NCBI GenBank assembly: GCA_030609665.1
Contig: JAUWBW010000015.1
Coordinates: 1 to 14,676 of the forward strand
Origin: Methanosarcinaceae archaeon
GTDB lineage: Archaea > Halobacteriota > Methanosarcinia > Methanosarcinales > Methanosarcinaceae
DNA: 14,676 bases
Direction of reading: 5' to 3'
In this document: one piece after another, positions 6,278 through 13,030 of the stretch
Layout of the letters: every line of letters starts with the position of its first letter
Numbering within the stretch: position 1 is the stretch's first letter
Program-made: the position numbers and the translations under genes
Notes under the pieces: model-generated
Told to the model about the DNA's origin: nothing
What the model saw: only the letters and a program-made list of their open reading frames with translations
Database searches by the model: none

Positions 6278-6589
6278 ATGTATACACATAGTAGTTCACA
6301 CATCTTTGAAAATATTAAATGGGAAAATTATCAAATTCAACTTAAGCGCCCAATTGAGATTAATTTAAATTTTGCTGGCGATTTATGGGAATGTTCCAAT
6401 GAAGAATTTGATATTTTTTTGGTAGCTTCTGATATTGAACAGCTAAAAAAGGATTTTGAGGAAGAATTTTTTGTCATGTGGGATGTCTATTCAAAAGAAT
6501 CTGATGATAAACTCACTGAAAAAGCAAGACAAATAAAATATAATATTCTTAGTTTTGTTAAAGGTGTTTCAGTTGAAGATCAAAACTAG
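6278..6589 (+). CDS. Probable antitoxin of a HicA-like toxin pair
   Basis: A 103-residue acidic protein. Residues about 25-95 contain a strand (PIEINLNFAGDLWECSNEE), a short second strand (FDIFLVAS), an acidic helix (IEQLKKDFEEEFFVMWDVYS) and a basic helix (DDKLTEKARQIKYNILSFV). This order recalls small HicB-like antitoxins encoded just before HicA-like toxins, in which a degraded-RNase-H-like strand region masks the toxin; it is not a canonical HicB and lacks an obvious helix-turn-helix. The next gene most likely starts at TTG 6573 inside this one, an overlap typical of antitoxin-toxin operons. There is no Shine-Dalgarno before ATG 6278, and only an AT-rich stretch around 6250-6266 could act as promoter. 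Function is inferred from size, order and overlap. Confidence 0.6.
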   Translation: MYTHSSSHIFENIKWENYQIQLKRPIEINLNFAGDLWECSNEEFDIFLVASDIEQLKKDFEEEFFVMWDVYSKESDDKLTEKARQIKYNILSFVKGVSVEDQN

Positions 6590-6850
6590 GAAAATCGCTT
6601 CATCTCTTCAAAATAAAGGATTTGAAGTTGAGGAAACTCATCATACTTATTTCTGGTTTTATTATAACGATCAGAGAACTCATATTAAAACGAAAATAAG
6701 CCATGGTTCGAATGAATATGGTGATAGTTTACTATCTGCAATGCAGAACAATTAAAATTGAATTCAAAGAATGAATTACTGGATCTGATCAATTGTCCAA
6801 TGTCTCAAGAAGATTATATCGGGTTGCTTATATGTAAAAATGAGATTTAA
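6573..6850 (+). pseudogene. HicA-like toxin, frameshifted duplicate
   Basis: Most likely start is TTG 6573 (MKIKTRKIASSLQNKGFEVEE), with AAGGTG at 6561-6566 as ribosome binding site. Residues include the HHTYFWFYYND strands and THIKTKISHG. One A is missing near 6748 relative to the copy at 1-239 (AGAACAA against AGAAACAA), creating TAA at 6753-6755 after 60 residues. The original frame would have continued to TAA 6848-6850, giving about 91 residues. The lost part is the C-terminal extension with CPMSQEDY; the compact alpha-beta-beta-beta-alpha core is still encoded, so some activity cannot be excluded. Several substitutions downstream of the frameshift suggest relaxed constraint. Confidence 0.65.
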
Positions 6851-6994
6851 AGCAATATAATCTATCGAGGCTGCCCCGAAGTCAACCTCTTCTCCAGTGC
6901 CGTAAACGACACATCCAAAAAGAGGGCAAGCCCGATAGCCGGCAGTGCTCCTGCGAGGAGCCTTTCTGTACTAAAACTGATAAATCCTTCAAAG
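6613..6994. repeat. Outer direct repeat, right copy
   Basis: Matches 1-383 in the same orientation, one base shorter because of the toxin frameshift. To the right of 6994 this copy continues into further opu sequence (to about 7148), whereas the left copy switches to trm5. This side therefore keeps more of the ancestral arrangement. Confidence 0.9.
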
Positions 6995-7148
6995 ACCAGT
7001 TCACCCAATCCTCCGCTTCCGATAATTGCAGTCAGTACTGCTATACTGTTAGTCAGGATGGCTGCAAATTTTATTCCTGCGAACATTGGGGGGTAAGCGT
7101 TTGGCAGCCTTATGTGGCGGTTTATCTGCCAATCCGTAAGGCCAATAA
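6862..7148 (-). pseudogene. Osmoprotectant ABC permease, C-terminal fragment 3
   Basis: The minus-strand frame runs from about 7148 to TAG at 6864-6862 and covers IGLTDWQINRHIRLP, the helix VLTAIIGSGGLGELVFEG and the terminal FTALEKRLTSGQPR, about 95 residues. An internal ATG at 7086 gives 74 residues but is simply the Met of PPMFAGIKF in the full protein. Upstream (to the right), similarity to fragment 2 ends at CCAATA (about 7148), a few bases before the TATA box of the ribose-1,5-bisphosphate isomerase gene. The fragment therefore marks the right edge of the island. Confidence 0.85.
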
Positions 7149-7152
7149 GATA

Positions 7153-7161
7153 TCTATAAAT
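7153..7161 (+). promoter_or_regulatory. TATA box of the ribose-1,5-bisphosphate isomerase gene
   Basis: TCTATAAAT is centred at about 7157, 28 nt before ATG 7185. The predicted transcription start is at or within a few bases of the start codon; no Shine-Dalgarno is seen. The opu fragment stops only about 5 bp upstream, so any upstream B-recognition element comes from the island side of the junction. Confidence 0.6.
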
Positions 7162-7184
7162 TCACTAACACCAATCTACAATCC

Positions 7185-8111
7185 ATGAACCAGTTACAAG
7201 ATACCGCAGAAAAGATCAGCACCATGGAAATACGAGGCGCAGGCAGGATTGCAAAAGCCGCCGCGGTCGCACTTCGTGATTATGCAGGTAGTTTGAAAGT
7301 GGATTCAATGGATGAGTTCACCACCAAGATCGAAAATGCCGCAAAACTGCTGGTGGACACCCGCCCGACCGCAGTTTCACTTCCAAATGCGGTCAGGATG
7401 ACATCACGATACACATCTGCGGACGTGGAAAAAGCAAGGGAAGAGATCATCAATAACGCTGAGAGATTCATCAGGCAGGCTGACGATGCCCTTCGAAAGA
7501 TCGGTAAGATCGGTGCCAGACGCATTCGTGACGGTGATGTGATCATGACACACTGCAATTCCCATGCAGCGCTTTCGATCATCACGACCGCTTTTGATCA
7601 AGGCAAGGACATATCAGTAATTGCCACAGAGACCAGACCACGAAAACAGGGACTCCTGACCAGCAAGCACCTTCTCGATCACGGAATTCCTACTACACTT
7701 ATTGTTGATTCTGCTGCACGGTACTGTATGAAAGATGTTGATACCGTCATCGTAGGCGCGGATGCCATTGCCGTAAACGGTGCACTTGTGAACAAGATCG
7801 GGACATCCCAACTCGCACTTGCAGCTCATGAATCAAGGACTAATTTCCTGACAGCAGCCGAGACATACAAATTCAGTCCGAATACTATTCTTGGAGAATT
7901 TATCGAGATAGAGGAACGTTCTATCGATGAGGTTATTGACAAAGATACACTTGCGGGTTTACCAAAACTGAATGTCAGGAACCCGGCTTTCGATATCACG
8001 CCACCGGAGTACATTGACCTCATAATTACGGATGTCGGCGCGGTGCCGCCTGGGATGGCTTACACTATTATTAAGGAGCATCTTGGGTGGAAAGTTGGCG
8101 AGATGGTTTGA
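7185..8111 (+). CDS. e2b2: Ribose-1,5-bisphosphate isomerase
   Basis: A 308-residue member of the eIF-2B alpha/MtnA-like isomerase family, matching archaeal ribose-1,5-bisphosphate isomerases rather than translation factors. C124 in DVIMTHCNSHAAL and D193 in VIVGADAIAVNGALVNKIGT have the same 69-residue spacing as the catalytic Cys133/Asp202 pair described for the Thermococcus enzyme. An N-terminal helical domain (about 1-105, including IRGAGRIAKAAA) is followed by the Rossmann-like domain. The enzyme converts ribose 1,5-bisphosphate to ribulose 1,5-bisphosphate, linking AMP phosphorolysis to form III RubisCO in the archaeal nucleotide-salvage pathway. The other two enzymes are not in this window. 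The start at 7185 fits TATA spacing. The gene is undamaged although it abuts the rearranged island. Confidence 0.93.
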   Translation: MNQLQDTAEKISTMEIRGAGRIAKAAAVALRDYAGSLKVDSMDEFTTKIENAAKLLVDTRPTAVSLPNAVRMTSRYTSADVEKAREEIINNAERFIRQADDALRKIGKIGARRIRDGDVIMTHCNSHAALSIITTAFDQGKDISVIATETRPRKQGLLTSKHLLDHGIPTTLIVDSAARYCMKDVDTVIVGADAIAVNGALVNKIGTSQLALAAHESRTNFLTAAETYKFSPNTILGEFIEIEERSIDEVIDKDTLAGLPKLNVRNPAFDITPPEYIDLIITDVGAVPPGMAYTIIKEHLGWKVGEMV

Positions 8112-8184
8112 AAATTAGTATTTGTATAACTATTGTATGATGACTGCGTAAGTTTGATTGTGATATGTGAAAAAAACGACATAA

Positions 8185-8351
8185 CCGCCGCAGGCGGCAC
8201 AGTCCTACACCACTTGCCCTAGAAAATGGCACCTAATATCTATAAGATCATTCACTTTGTCCCATTATATATTTTGTAAATATATAGTGCAAATAAATGC
8301 GAAAGAAGTTAGCATTTTATCGATGATGGAGGGATATGCCGCCTGCGGCGG
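8185..8351. repeat. 167-bp segment bounded by a 15-bp perfect inverted repeat
   Basis: CCGCCGCAGGCGGCA at 8185-8199 is the exact reverse complement of TGCCGCCTGCGGCGG at 8337-8351. Each arm contains an almost self-complementary core (CCGCC, 3 bases, GGCGG). The arms are strongly GC-rich in AT-rich surroundings. The 137 bp between them contain a TATA-like TTATATATT (8264-8272). No clear target-site duplication flanks the pair. It could be a small nonautonomous element, a pair of regulatory hairpins, or arms of a long RNA stem. The rest of the gap 8112-8438 holds nothing else I recognise apart from the small ORF at 8287. Confidence 0.6.
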
Positions 8352-8427
8352 ATTGAATCGGCGCCAAAAACTGTTAAACAAATACCATTTAAGGCATCTC
8401 ACACATTTTATTGTACAACAAAAATAA
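8287..8427 (+). pseudogene. Doubtful 46-codon ORF before hicB, possible HicA remnant
   Basis: GTG 8287 to TAA 8425-8427, ending 11 bases before the hicB start and lying about 20 nt after a TATA-like TTATATATT. The first residues (INAKEVSILSMMEGY) loosely resemble the N-terminal helix of HicA toxins, where a KEV-x-x-L segment is followed by a GF or GY turn. After that the right arm of the inverted repeat (8337-8351) falls inside the frame, and the basic remainder lacks the GSH-type motif. This may be a HicA gene broken by the repeat, or chance. Confidence 0.25.
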
Positions 8428-8438
8428 GGATGATCGTA

Positions 8439-8603
8439 ATGAAGTACACTGCGATACTCGAAAAAGAAGAAGGCGGCTACTCGGTTCAGTGTCTGGAACT
8501 TCCCGGGGCGATCAGTCAGGGCGAAACGCAAGAAGACGCGCTTGCAAACATAAAAGAAGCAATCGGGCTGGTGCTTGAAGTTATAAACGAAGAAACAAGA
8601 TAA
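8439..8603 (+). CDS. hicB: HicB-type antitoxin (short, UPF0150-like)
   Basis: A 54-residue protein with the classic HicB N-terminal domain: MKYTAILEKEEGGYSVQCLELPG (first strands) followed by ISQGETQEDALANIKEAIGLVLEVI (strand and helix). Family members normally have PGC where this has PGA. In such proteins the degraded RNase-H-like domain binds and blocks a HicA mRNA interferase. There is no DNA-binding domain, as in other short forms. ATG 8439 is chosen over ATG 8430 because AAGGATGAT (8426-8434) sits just upstream at proper spacing. No intact HicA is beside it: upstream is only the doubtful ORF at 8287. It ends 10 bp from the stop of the converging ABC ATPase gene. Confidence 0.83.
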   Translation: MKYTAILEKEEGGYSVQCLELPGAISQGETQEDALANIKEAIGLVLEVINEETR

Positions 8604-8613
8604 TTAGCTAATG

Positions 8614-9303
8614 TTACGCACTTTCCGCGTCCGCGATCATACCATCAACAATACTTATCACCCTGTCACAATGATCTGCAACATACTGGTCGTGTGTCAC
8701 AATGATAATAGTCTGACCACGCGCGCGCAAACCCTCGAATACCGCGATGACAGCATCGCGCGTCTTACTGTCCACTTCTCCTGTCGGCTCATCTGCAAGA
8801 ACAATTGCAGGCCTGTTCGCTATCGCCCTTGCAATTGAAACGCGCTGCTGTTCTCCGCCTGACAGTTCAGTTGGTTTGTGTTTAAGACGATCTCCCAATC
8901 CAAGTTTTCCCAAAAGACTTTCCGCGCGCTCAAGACGCTCTCGTTTTGAAACATTGGAAAATCGCATCGCAAGTTCAACATTGCCGATTGCCGAAAGCGC
9001 GGTCAGGAGATTATAATGCTGGAACACAAACCCCAGTTTTTCTCGCCTGATCCTCGGAAGCCGCTTGTCAGGCACAGTGGTAACGTCCACACCATCAATA
9101 ACTATCTTACCGCTCGTTGCTTTTTCAAGACACCCTACAAGAGCCATCAATGTCGATTTACCGGAACCGCTCGGACCCATGATCGCAACCATTTCACCTT
9201 TTTTCACGGATAGTGAAACATCACGCAGCGCATGTACAGGGATCTTACCCTGCATATATGTCTTGGAAAGACCTTCAACTTCCAGAATAACATCATCAGC
9301 CAT
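8614..9303 (-). CDS. ABC transporter ATP-binding protein, MacB/LolD type
   Basis: A 229-residue ATPase with all motifs: Walker A GPSGSGKST (43-51), Q-loop Q95 in FVFQHYNLL, signature LSGGEQQR (147-154), Walker B IVLADEP (167-173) followed by TGEVD, and H-loop H204. The QHYNLL and SGGEQQRVSIARA segments and the length are typical of the MacB/LolD/FtsE-like group, which powers FtsX-type permeases through mechanotransmission rather than classic import. Its start overlaps the permease end by 8 bases, indicating translational coupling. It is the last gene of the minus-strand run. The likely role is work on surface proteins or lipids, or export; the substrate is unknown. Confidence 0.92.
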   Translation of the reverse strand: MADDVILEVEGLSKTYMQGKIPVHALRDVSLSVKKGEMVAIMGPSGSGKSTLMALVGCLEKATSGKIVIDGVDVTTVPDKRLPRIRREKLGFVFQHYNLLTALSAIGNVELAMRFSNVSKRERLERAESLLGKLGLGDRLKHKPTELSGGEQQRVSIARAIANRPAIVLADEPTGEVDSKTRDAVIAVFEGLRARGQTIIIVTHDQYVADHCDRVISIVDGMIADAESA

Positions 9304-10411
9304 GGCGCAGCGCCTCCATCGGACTCATCTTAGCAGCACGGTAAGCGGGATACAAACCCGACACCATTCCGATCAATGTAGCAAACAGCATCGCAACCAC
9401 GACCAGACGTGGAGTTATCAGGAAAAGAACCATACCTTTTGCCGATAGCCAACTGTTCAATGCATAGGTCAATCCACTGCCAAGACCAAGCCCTAACAAT
9501 CCGCCTGCGACACCCATAATTGCAGCTTCACCCAGCGTCATCAAAAGTATGTCCTTCGTCTCGGCACCCATTGCCTTTATAATACCAAACTCCCTCGTCC
9601 TCTCAATAACAGACATGAGCATCGTGTTCATAACACTTAAACCCCCAATGATCGCTGCAAGAAGGGCTGAACTGATAGTAATAACACTGAAGATCAAGAG
9701 TGATTGGCTTGCCTGTTCACGCAGTTCGCTTGGTGAAATTGTACTTGTACCTTTCACACTGAATTCGATACGCTTTGCAAGCAGATCCTCGTCAACACCT
9801 TCCTCAGCTATCGCGAATATGGTTGAGAGCGAGTTGTCAAAATTATACAGGTCTTGTGCGGTTTCAAGCGGTATTGTTGCAACACTGTCGAAGAATGAGC
9901 CAGTATATTCCATTATCCCCACAACTGTGAAATTCTTGTCATGGATCTCGATCTTGTTACCGACCTGTAGATCGAACTCGCCTGCTATGCTTGTACCAAC
10001 CACTGTAAAATACTTATCCCCGGGCTGCAAAAGTCTTCCTGATTGAAGTTTTACGGGATGTAGCACCAATTTGGACTTTTCGGGCGGGATTCCCATGACC
10101 TGCTTTCCACCCATTCCACCATGACCTTCTTCAAACGGTGTAGATATCAGACCATAAGCATCCTTCACACCAGGCACCCGCTTGACCTCAGCCACCTTGG
10201 CGTTGGTCAATCCTCCTCCAAACATTCCTATCTCAGGAAAAACACGTATCGAATCACTCGTAAGGCTCATGGACTTTTCAAAGACCTGATTGAAATTCTC
10301 TGACATCGCACCCATAACTACCAGTGCAAAGATACCAAGTGCTATACCCATAATTGTAAGCCCTGTTCTTACTTTTCGCTGGGTAGCATTGCGAATGATT
10401 ATGTCAAGCAT
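9296..10411 (-). CDS. FtsX/MacB-type ABC permease
   Basis: A 371-residue membrane protein with the MacB layout: an N-terminal cytoplasmic arm (IIRNATQRKVRTGLTIMG), TM1 about 18-38, an extracytoplasmic MacB_PCD domain about 40-235 (VPGVKDAYGLIS, then VVGIMEYTGSFFDSVATIP), then three helices at about 242-265, 293-316 and 330-352. It ends with the diagnostic SGLYPAYRAAKMSPMEALRHG. The ERTREFGIIKAMGAETKDI coupling segment follows TM2. SD AGGGGA sits 7 nt before ATG 10411. It is encoded just after the PGF-CTERM surface protein (21-base gap) and overlaps the ATPase gene. Confidence 0.9.
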   Translation of the reverse strand: MLDIIIRNATQRKVRTGLTIMGIALGIFALVVMGAMSENFNQVFEKSMSLTSDSIRVFPEIGMFGGGLTNAKVAEVKRVPGVKDAYGLISTPFEEGHGGMGGKQVMGIPPEKSKLVLHPVKLQSGRLLQPGDKYFTVVGTSIAGEFDLQVGNKIEIHDKNFTVVGIMEYTGSFFDSVATIPLETAQDLYNFDNSLSTIFAIAEEGVDEDLLAKRIEFSVKGTSTISPSELREQASQSLLIFSVITISSALLAAIIGGLSVMNTMLMSVIERTREFGIIKAMGAETKDILLMTLGEAAIMGVAGGLLGLGLGSGLTYALNSWLSAKGMVLFLITPRLVVVAMLFATLIGMVSGLYPAYRAAKMSPMEALRHG

Positions 10412-10432
10412 CTGAGTTCCCCTAAATTCCCC

Positions 10433-11497
10433 TTACTTGCGCCGAAGAAATAAACCAACAGCGATCAGGATGGTCAGTCCTCCAATAATACCAAATCCTG
10501 GAGTCTCATCTTCCGGTTCAACCCCTACAACAAACGGCTCAGGCATGCGGATCACGGTCTCATAACTGTCAAGTACAGCACCTTTTGATGTTAGGATATC
10601 GACCTTGACATTGTAATCCCCACCCGGCATACCATCCCACATAAATCCTACTGTGTCCTCTCTGCCAAGCGTCAGTATCTCTGCCTCTTCCTCAAAAACA
10701 ATTGACTCGCCATTACCTGACAGGACAATACGAACCATTCCTTCGAACGGCACCTGTGACATACCGATCATTGATATGCTTGCACCGTACTCATCAAGTT
10801 CAATATCTGCATCAATTATCTCAATATCCTCCAGTGCAGTGAACTCTGAAAGGTATGCAGTGGTAATATCAGGGTCATGTGAATGTACCCTTGCCACTGC
10901 GGTATAATCGGAACCGCTTTGTAGAAGGATAGGCCAGTTTGTATCCATCATTTTTGTCGCCAATACGGCTACATTATCAGTAGTTTCACGATATACAAGA
11001 TCACTGCCTTTAAAGAGTTTAATTTCAATATCCGCAACACCAGGATTACTGATACTTCCCGGACTCACCAATATTGATGATCTCGAACTGTCTGCACTAA
11101 AATCCACGATCTTAAATCTTGGCATTGCAACGGTATTGTGAGTGAATTGGTACGAATTACGCGTGAGAAGTTTTCCGCTGTTGTACACGCTCACGTTTGC
11201 TGTATAATACTTCTCTTGCAGTTCATTATCCCAGAAGATCATTTTTGTCAGATCCCCTGCAGATACAGAACCTAAACGTACTGTTCTTGATTCCACAACA
11301 TCCCCACTATATAATATTTCAAATACCAACATGACATCTTCTGCCGGTTCGTTAAAATGTATGGTTACATCACACAGTTTTTCATTCGAGAAAACATCCA
11401 TGACCTGTGCATCCATTGTGGAGGCACTAACTGTTGCCGTTGCGGTCAAAAATATTAACAGAGTGTACAGAATTAAATGCCTTGGTTGGTTATCCAT
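10433..11497 (-). CDS. Secreted surface protein with PGF-CTERM anchor
   Basis: 354 residues from ATG 11497. This start is preferred over upstream in-frame codons (to 11551) because it puts a clean signal peptide at the N-terminus (HLILYTLLIFLTATATVSA) and has GTGAT about 10 nt upstream. The mature part is beta-rich, with repeated Ig-like or CARDB-like sandwiches (VTIHFNEPAEDVMLVFEIL, then YNVKVDILTSKGAVLDSYE). The C-terminus has PGF at 333-335, a hydrophobic helix (GIIGGLTILIAVGLFL) and RRK, the PGF-CTERM signal processed by archaeosortase ArtA and linked to lipid. It sits directly before the FtsX/MacB permease and ATPase, suggesting it works outside the cell with that transporter. Ligand and exact role are unknown. 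Confidence 0.82.
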   Translation of the reverse strand: MDNQPRHLILYTLLIFLTATATVSASTMDAQVMDVFSNEKLCDVTIHFNEPAEDVMLVFEILYSGDVVESRTVRLGSVSAGDLTKMIFWDNELQEKYYTANVSVYNSGKLLTRNSYQFTHNTVAMPRFKIVDFSADSSRSSILVSPGSISNPGVADIEIKLFKGSDLVYRETTDNVAVLATKMMDTNWPILLQSGSDYTAVARVHSHDPDITTAYLSEFTALEDIEIIDADIELDEYGASISMIGMSQVPFEGMVRIVLSGNGESIVFEEEAEILTLGREDTVGFMWDGMPGGDYNVKVDILTSKGAVLDSYETVIRMPEPFVVGVEPEDETPGFGIIGGLTILIAVGLFLRRK

Positions 11498-11540
11498 ATT
11501 TACCATCACATGTAAAATTAAGTAAAGACAAGTTTGCGAT

Positions 11541-12245
11541 CTAGCCAACAATACGCGTTCCGAGATGAACGCCTGTTACCGGTTCGGATTCGACTCCTTC
11601 TTGCATGATCACTTCCGAAACTGCCACAGGGTCGTTGCCGTCCATGACAATTGTCTCGATCTTACATCGTTCAATGATCTTTGCTGCGAGCGGGTCAACA
11701 GGGGATTTGGAGCCAGCCTTCATTTCAGTTGACATTACAATATTGACCAGTTCCTTTGCAGTCATTTTTTCGAACTTGACAGCATCAGGATCCGTTGTCG
11801 GGTCTGCGGAGTATACACCATCCACGGATGTTGCTATTATCATCAGATCTGCACCCATATACTCTGCCAGTATTGCAGAGACCGCGTCCGTGGTCTGCCC
11901 TGGGATCACACCGCCCATGACCACGATCTTGCCGGATGTGAGTGCTGCTTCGGCTTCCTTGTATGTTCGCGGAGGTTCGGGGAATGCGTTATCCCCAAGT
12001 GCCGAGATGAGAAGTTGGGCATTTAACCGTGTGACTTCGATTCCGATAAAGTCGCATGCAACCTCATTGGCACCTACGCTGCGAGCTACGTTGATATAAT
12101 CCCTTGCAGCAACGCCGCCACCCGTTACAACCACTAACCTATGCTCTTTTGCAAGGGTATCGAGCGCATTTGCATAAGAGATGAAACGATCAGAGTTTAA
12201 GTCTTTAGCAAGTATAGATCCGCCTACTGATATAACCACTAACAT
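11541..12245 (-). CDS. pyrH: UMP kinase (archaeal PyrH)
   Basis: A 234-residue amino acid kinase family protein, normal length for archaeal UMP kinase. It has SVGGSILAKDL at 6-16 (phosphate-binding loop), VVTGGGVAARDYI at 39-51, the UMP-site segment DFIGIEVTRLNAQLL at 65-79, GGVIPGQTTDAVSA at 111-124, and the nucleotide-site TSVDGVYSADPTTDPDA at 139-155. It phosphorylates UMP to UDP with ATP in pyrimidine nucleotide synthesis, in the cytosol. A ribosome binding site AGGGAT lies across the end of the preceding OB-fold gene, 8 bases upstream, so the two are likely co-transcribed. The next gene of the run starts 43 bases downstream. Confidence 0.94.
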   Translation of the reverse strand: MLVVISVGGSILAKDLNSDRFISYANALDTLAKEHRLVVVTGGGVAARDYINVARSVGANEVACDFIGIEVTRLNAQLLISALGDNAFPEPPRTYKEAEAALTSGKIVVMGGVIPGQTTDAVSAILAEYMGADLMIIATSVDGVYSADPTTDPDAVKFEKMTAKELVNIVMSTEMKAGSKSPVDPLAAKIIERCKIETIVMDGNDPVAVSEVIMQEGVESEPVTGVHLGTRIVG

Positions 12246-12253
12246 GATAATCC

Positions 12254-13018
12254 CTATCCATTATGCTTTTCATGTTTAAAAAGTATCGCAAGTATGCCAA
12301 ACACTGCTAATGCCGCAAATCCTGAAAATCCGGGAATAATTGTTCTTATGGACATTGGTGGACGATATTTTCCCATGTTCTCGCTATGCAGGATCCCGCC
12401 ATTGTAAAGACCGGAAATTTTGATAATTGTACCGGGTTCAAGGTCAGTGATACCATAGAACATAACTTTCAATTCATCATTTGTTTCAGGGTCAGCAACA
12501 TAGAGCACATATCGTCCCATGGATTTCTCAATGTTTGAAAGGTTGCCTGCAACGGTGACCTTTTTTCCATTGAATGATACTTGATCTTGTATGATCTCAC
12601 TTATTTCCACATCACCCAGATCCTCGACCGGATATTGCAAAACATAATTTGGGACGAATAGATTATCACCAATCGGTTTATGGTAAAAAACCCCTGTCAG
12701 TTTGACCTCATCACCTACATTAAATCCTGCAAACATCTGTTCTTCGGTGGTGTCTATCTCCAGTGAATATGAATCCTTTGTGATGGTTCCTCGATGAGAG
12801 TTTAATTCCGAAAATGTACCTACAACACTGATCTTGCGATAGGCGACAGTGCCGTCATATATGTCTGGATTGTCGTGTAATTCTGCAATGGTGACAGTCT
12901 CCAATTCAAATATTGTAATTGGTGATGTTGTGGACGAAGCTACTGCTGCATTTGTCGTGGTAGAAGCCACGACCAATAGAACAAATAGCAGAGTAGTTAG
13001 TTTCATCCTGTTTGCCAT
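12254..13018 (-). CDS. Exported OB-fold protein with PGF-like C-terminal anchor
   Basis: 254 residues. It has an N-terminal signal peptide (LTTLLFVLLVVASTTTNAAVA), then two OB-fold-like repeats. Repeat one is about 45-120 (YRKISVVGTFSEL to VGDEVKLTGVFYHKP) and repeat two about 140-215 (FNGKKVTVAGNLSNIEKS to PGTIIKISGLYNGG). Both have the V-x-V-x-G strand typical of tRNA_anti/CcmE-like OB folds. A PGF at 229-231 is followed by a hydrophobic helix (FAALAVFGILAILF) and a KHEK tail, like a PGF-CTERM sorting signal. It probably sits on the outer face of the membrane; what it binds is unknown. ATG 13018 is used; ATG 13006 is an alternative with little to separate them. Gaps are 12 bases to asd and 8 bases to pyrH. 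Confidence 0.8.
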   Translation of the reverse strand: MANRMKLTTLLFVLLVVASTTTNAAVASSTTSPITIFELETVTIAELHDNPDIYDGTVAYRKISVVGTFSELNSHRGTITKDSYSLEIDTTEEQMFAGFNVGDEVKLTGVFYHKPIGDNLFVPNYVLQYPVEDLGDVEISEIIQDQVSFNGKKVTVAGNLSNIEKSMGRYVLYVADPETNDELKVMFYGITDLEPGTIIKISGLYNGGILHSENMGKYRPPMSIRTIIPGFSGFAALAVFGILAILFKHEKHNG

Positions 13019-13030
13019 GTAATTACTTGT

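Noticed and set aside
1..7148. Composite transposon or integrative element
   Set aside because: Direct repeats are present, but no transposase, integrase, terminal inverted repeats, tRNA attachment site or target duplication could be seen.
9065..10046. Long plus-strand frames opposite the ABC ATPase and permease genes
   Set aside because: They are antisense to strong, fully motif-bearing genes and have no ribosome binding sites or recognisable domains.
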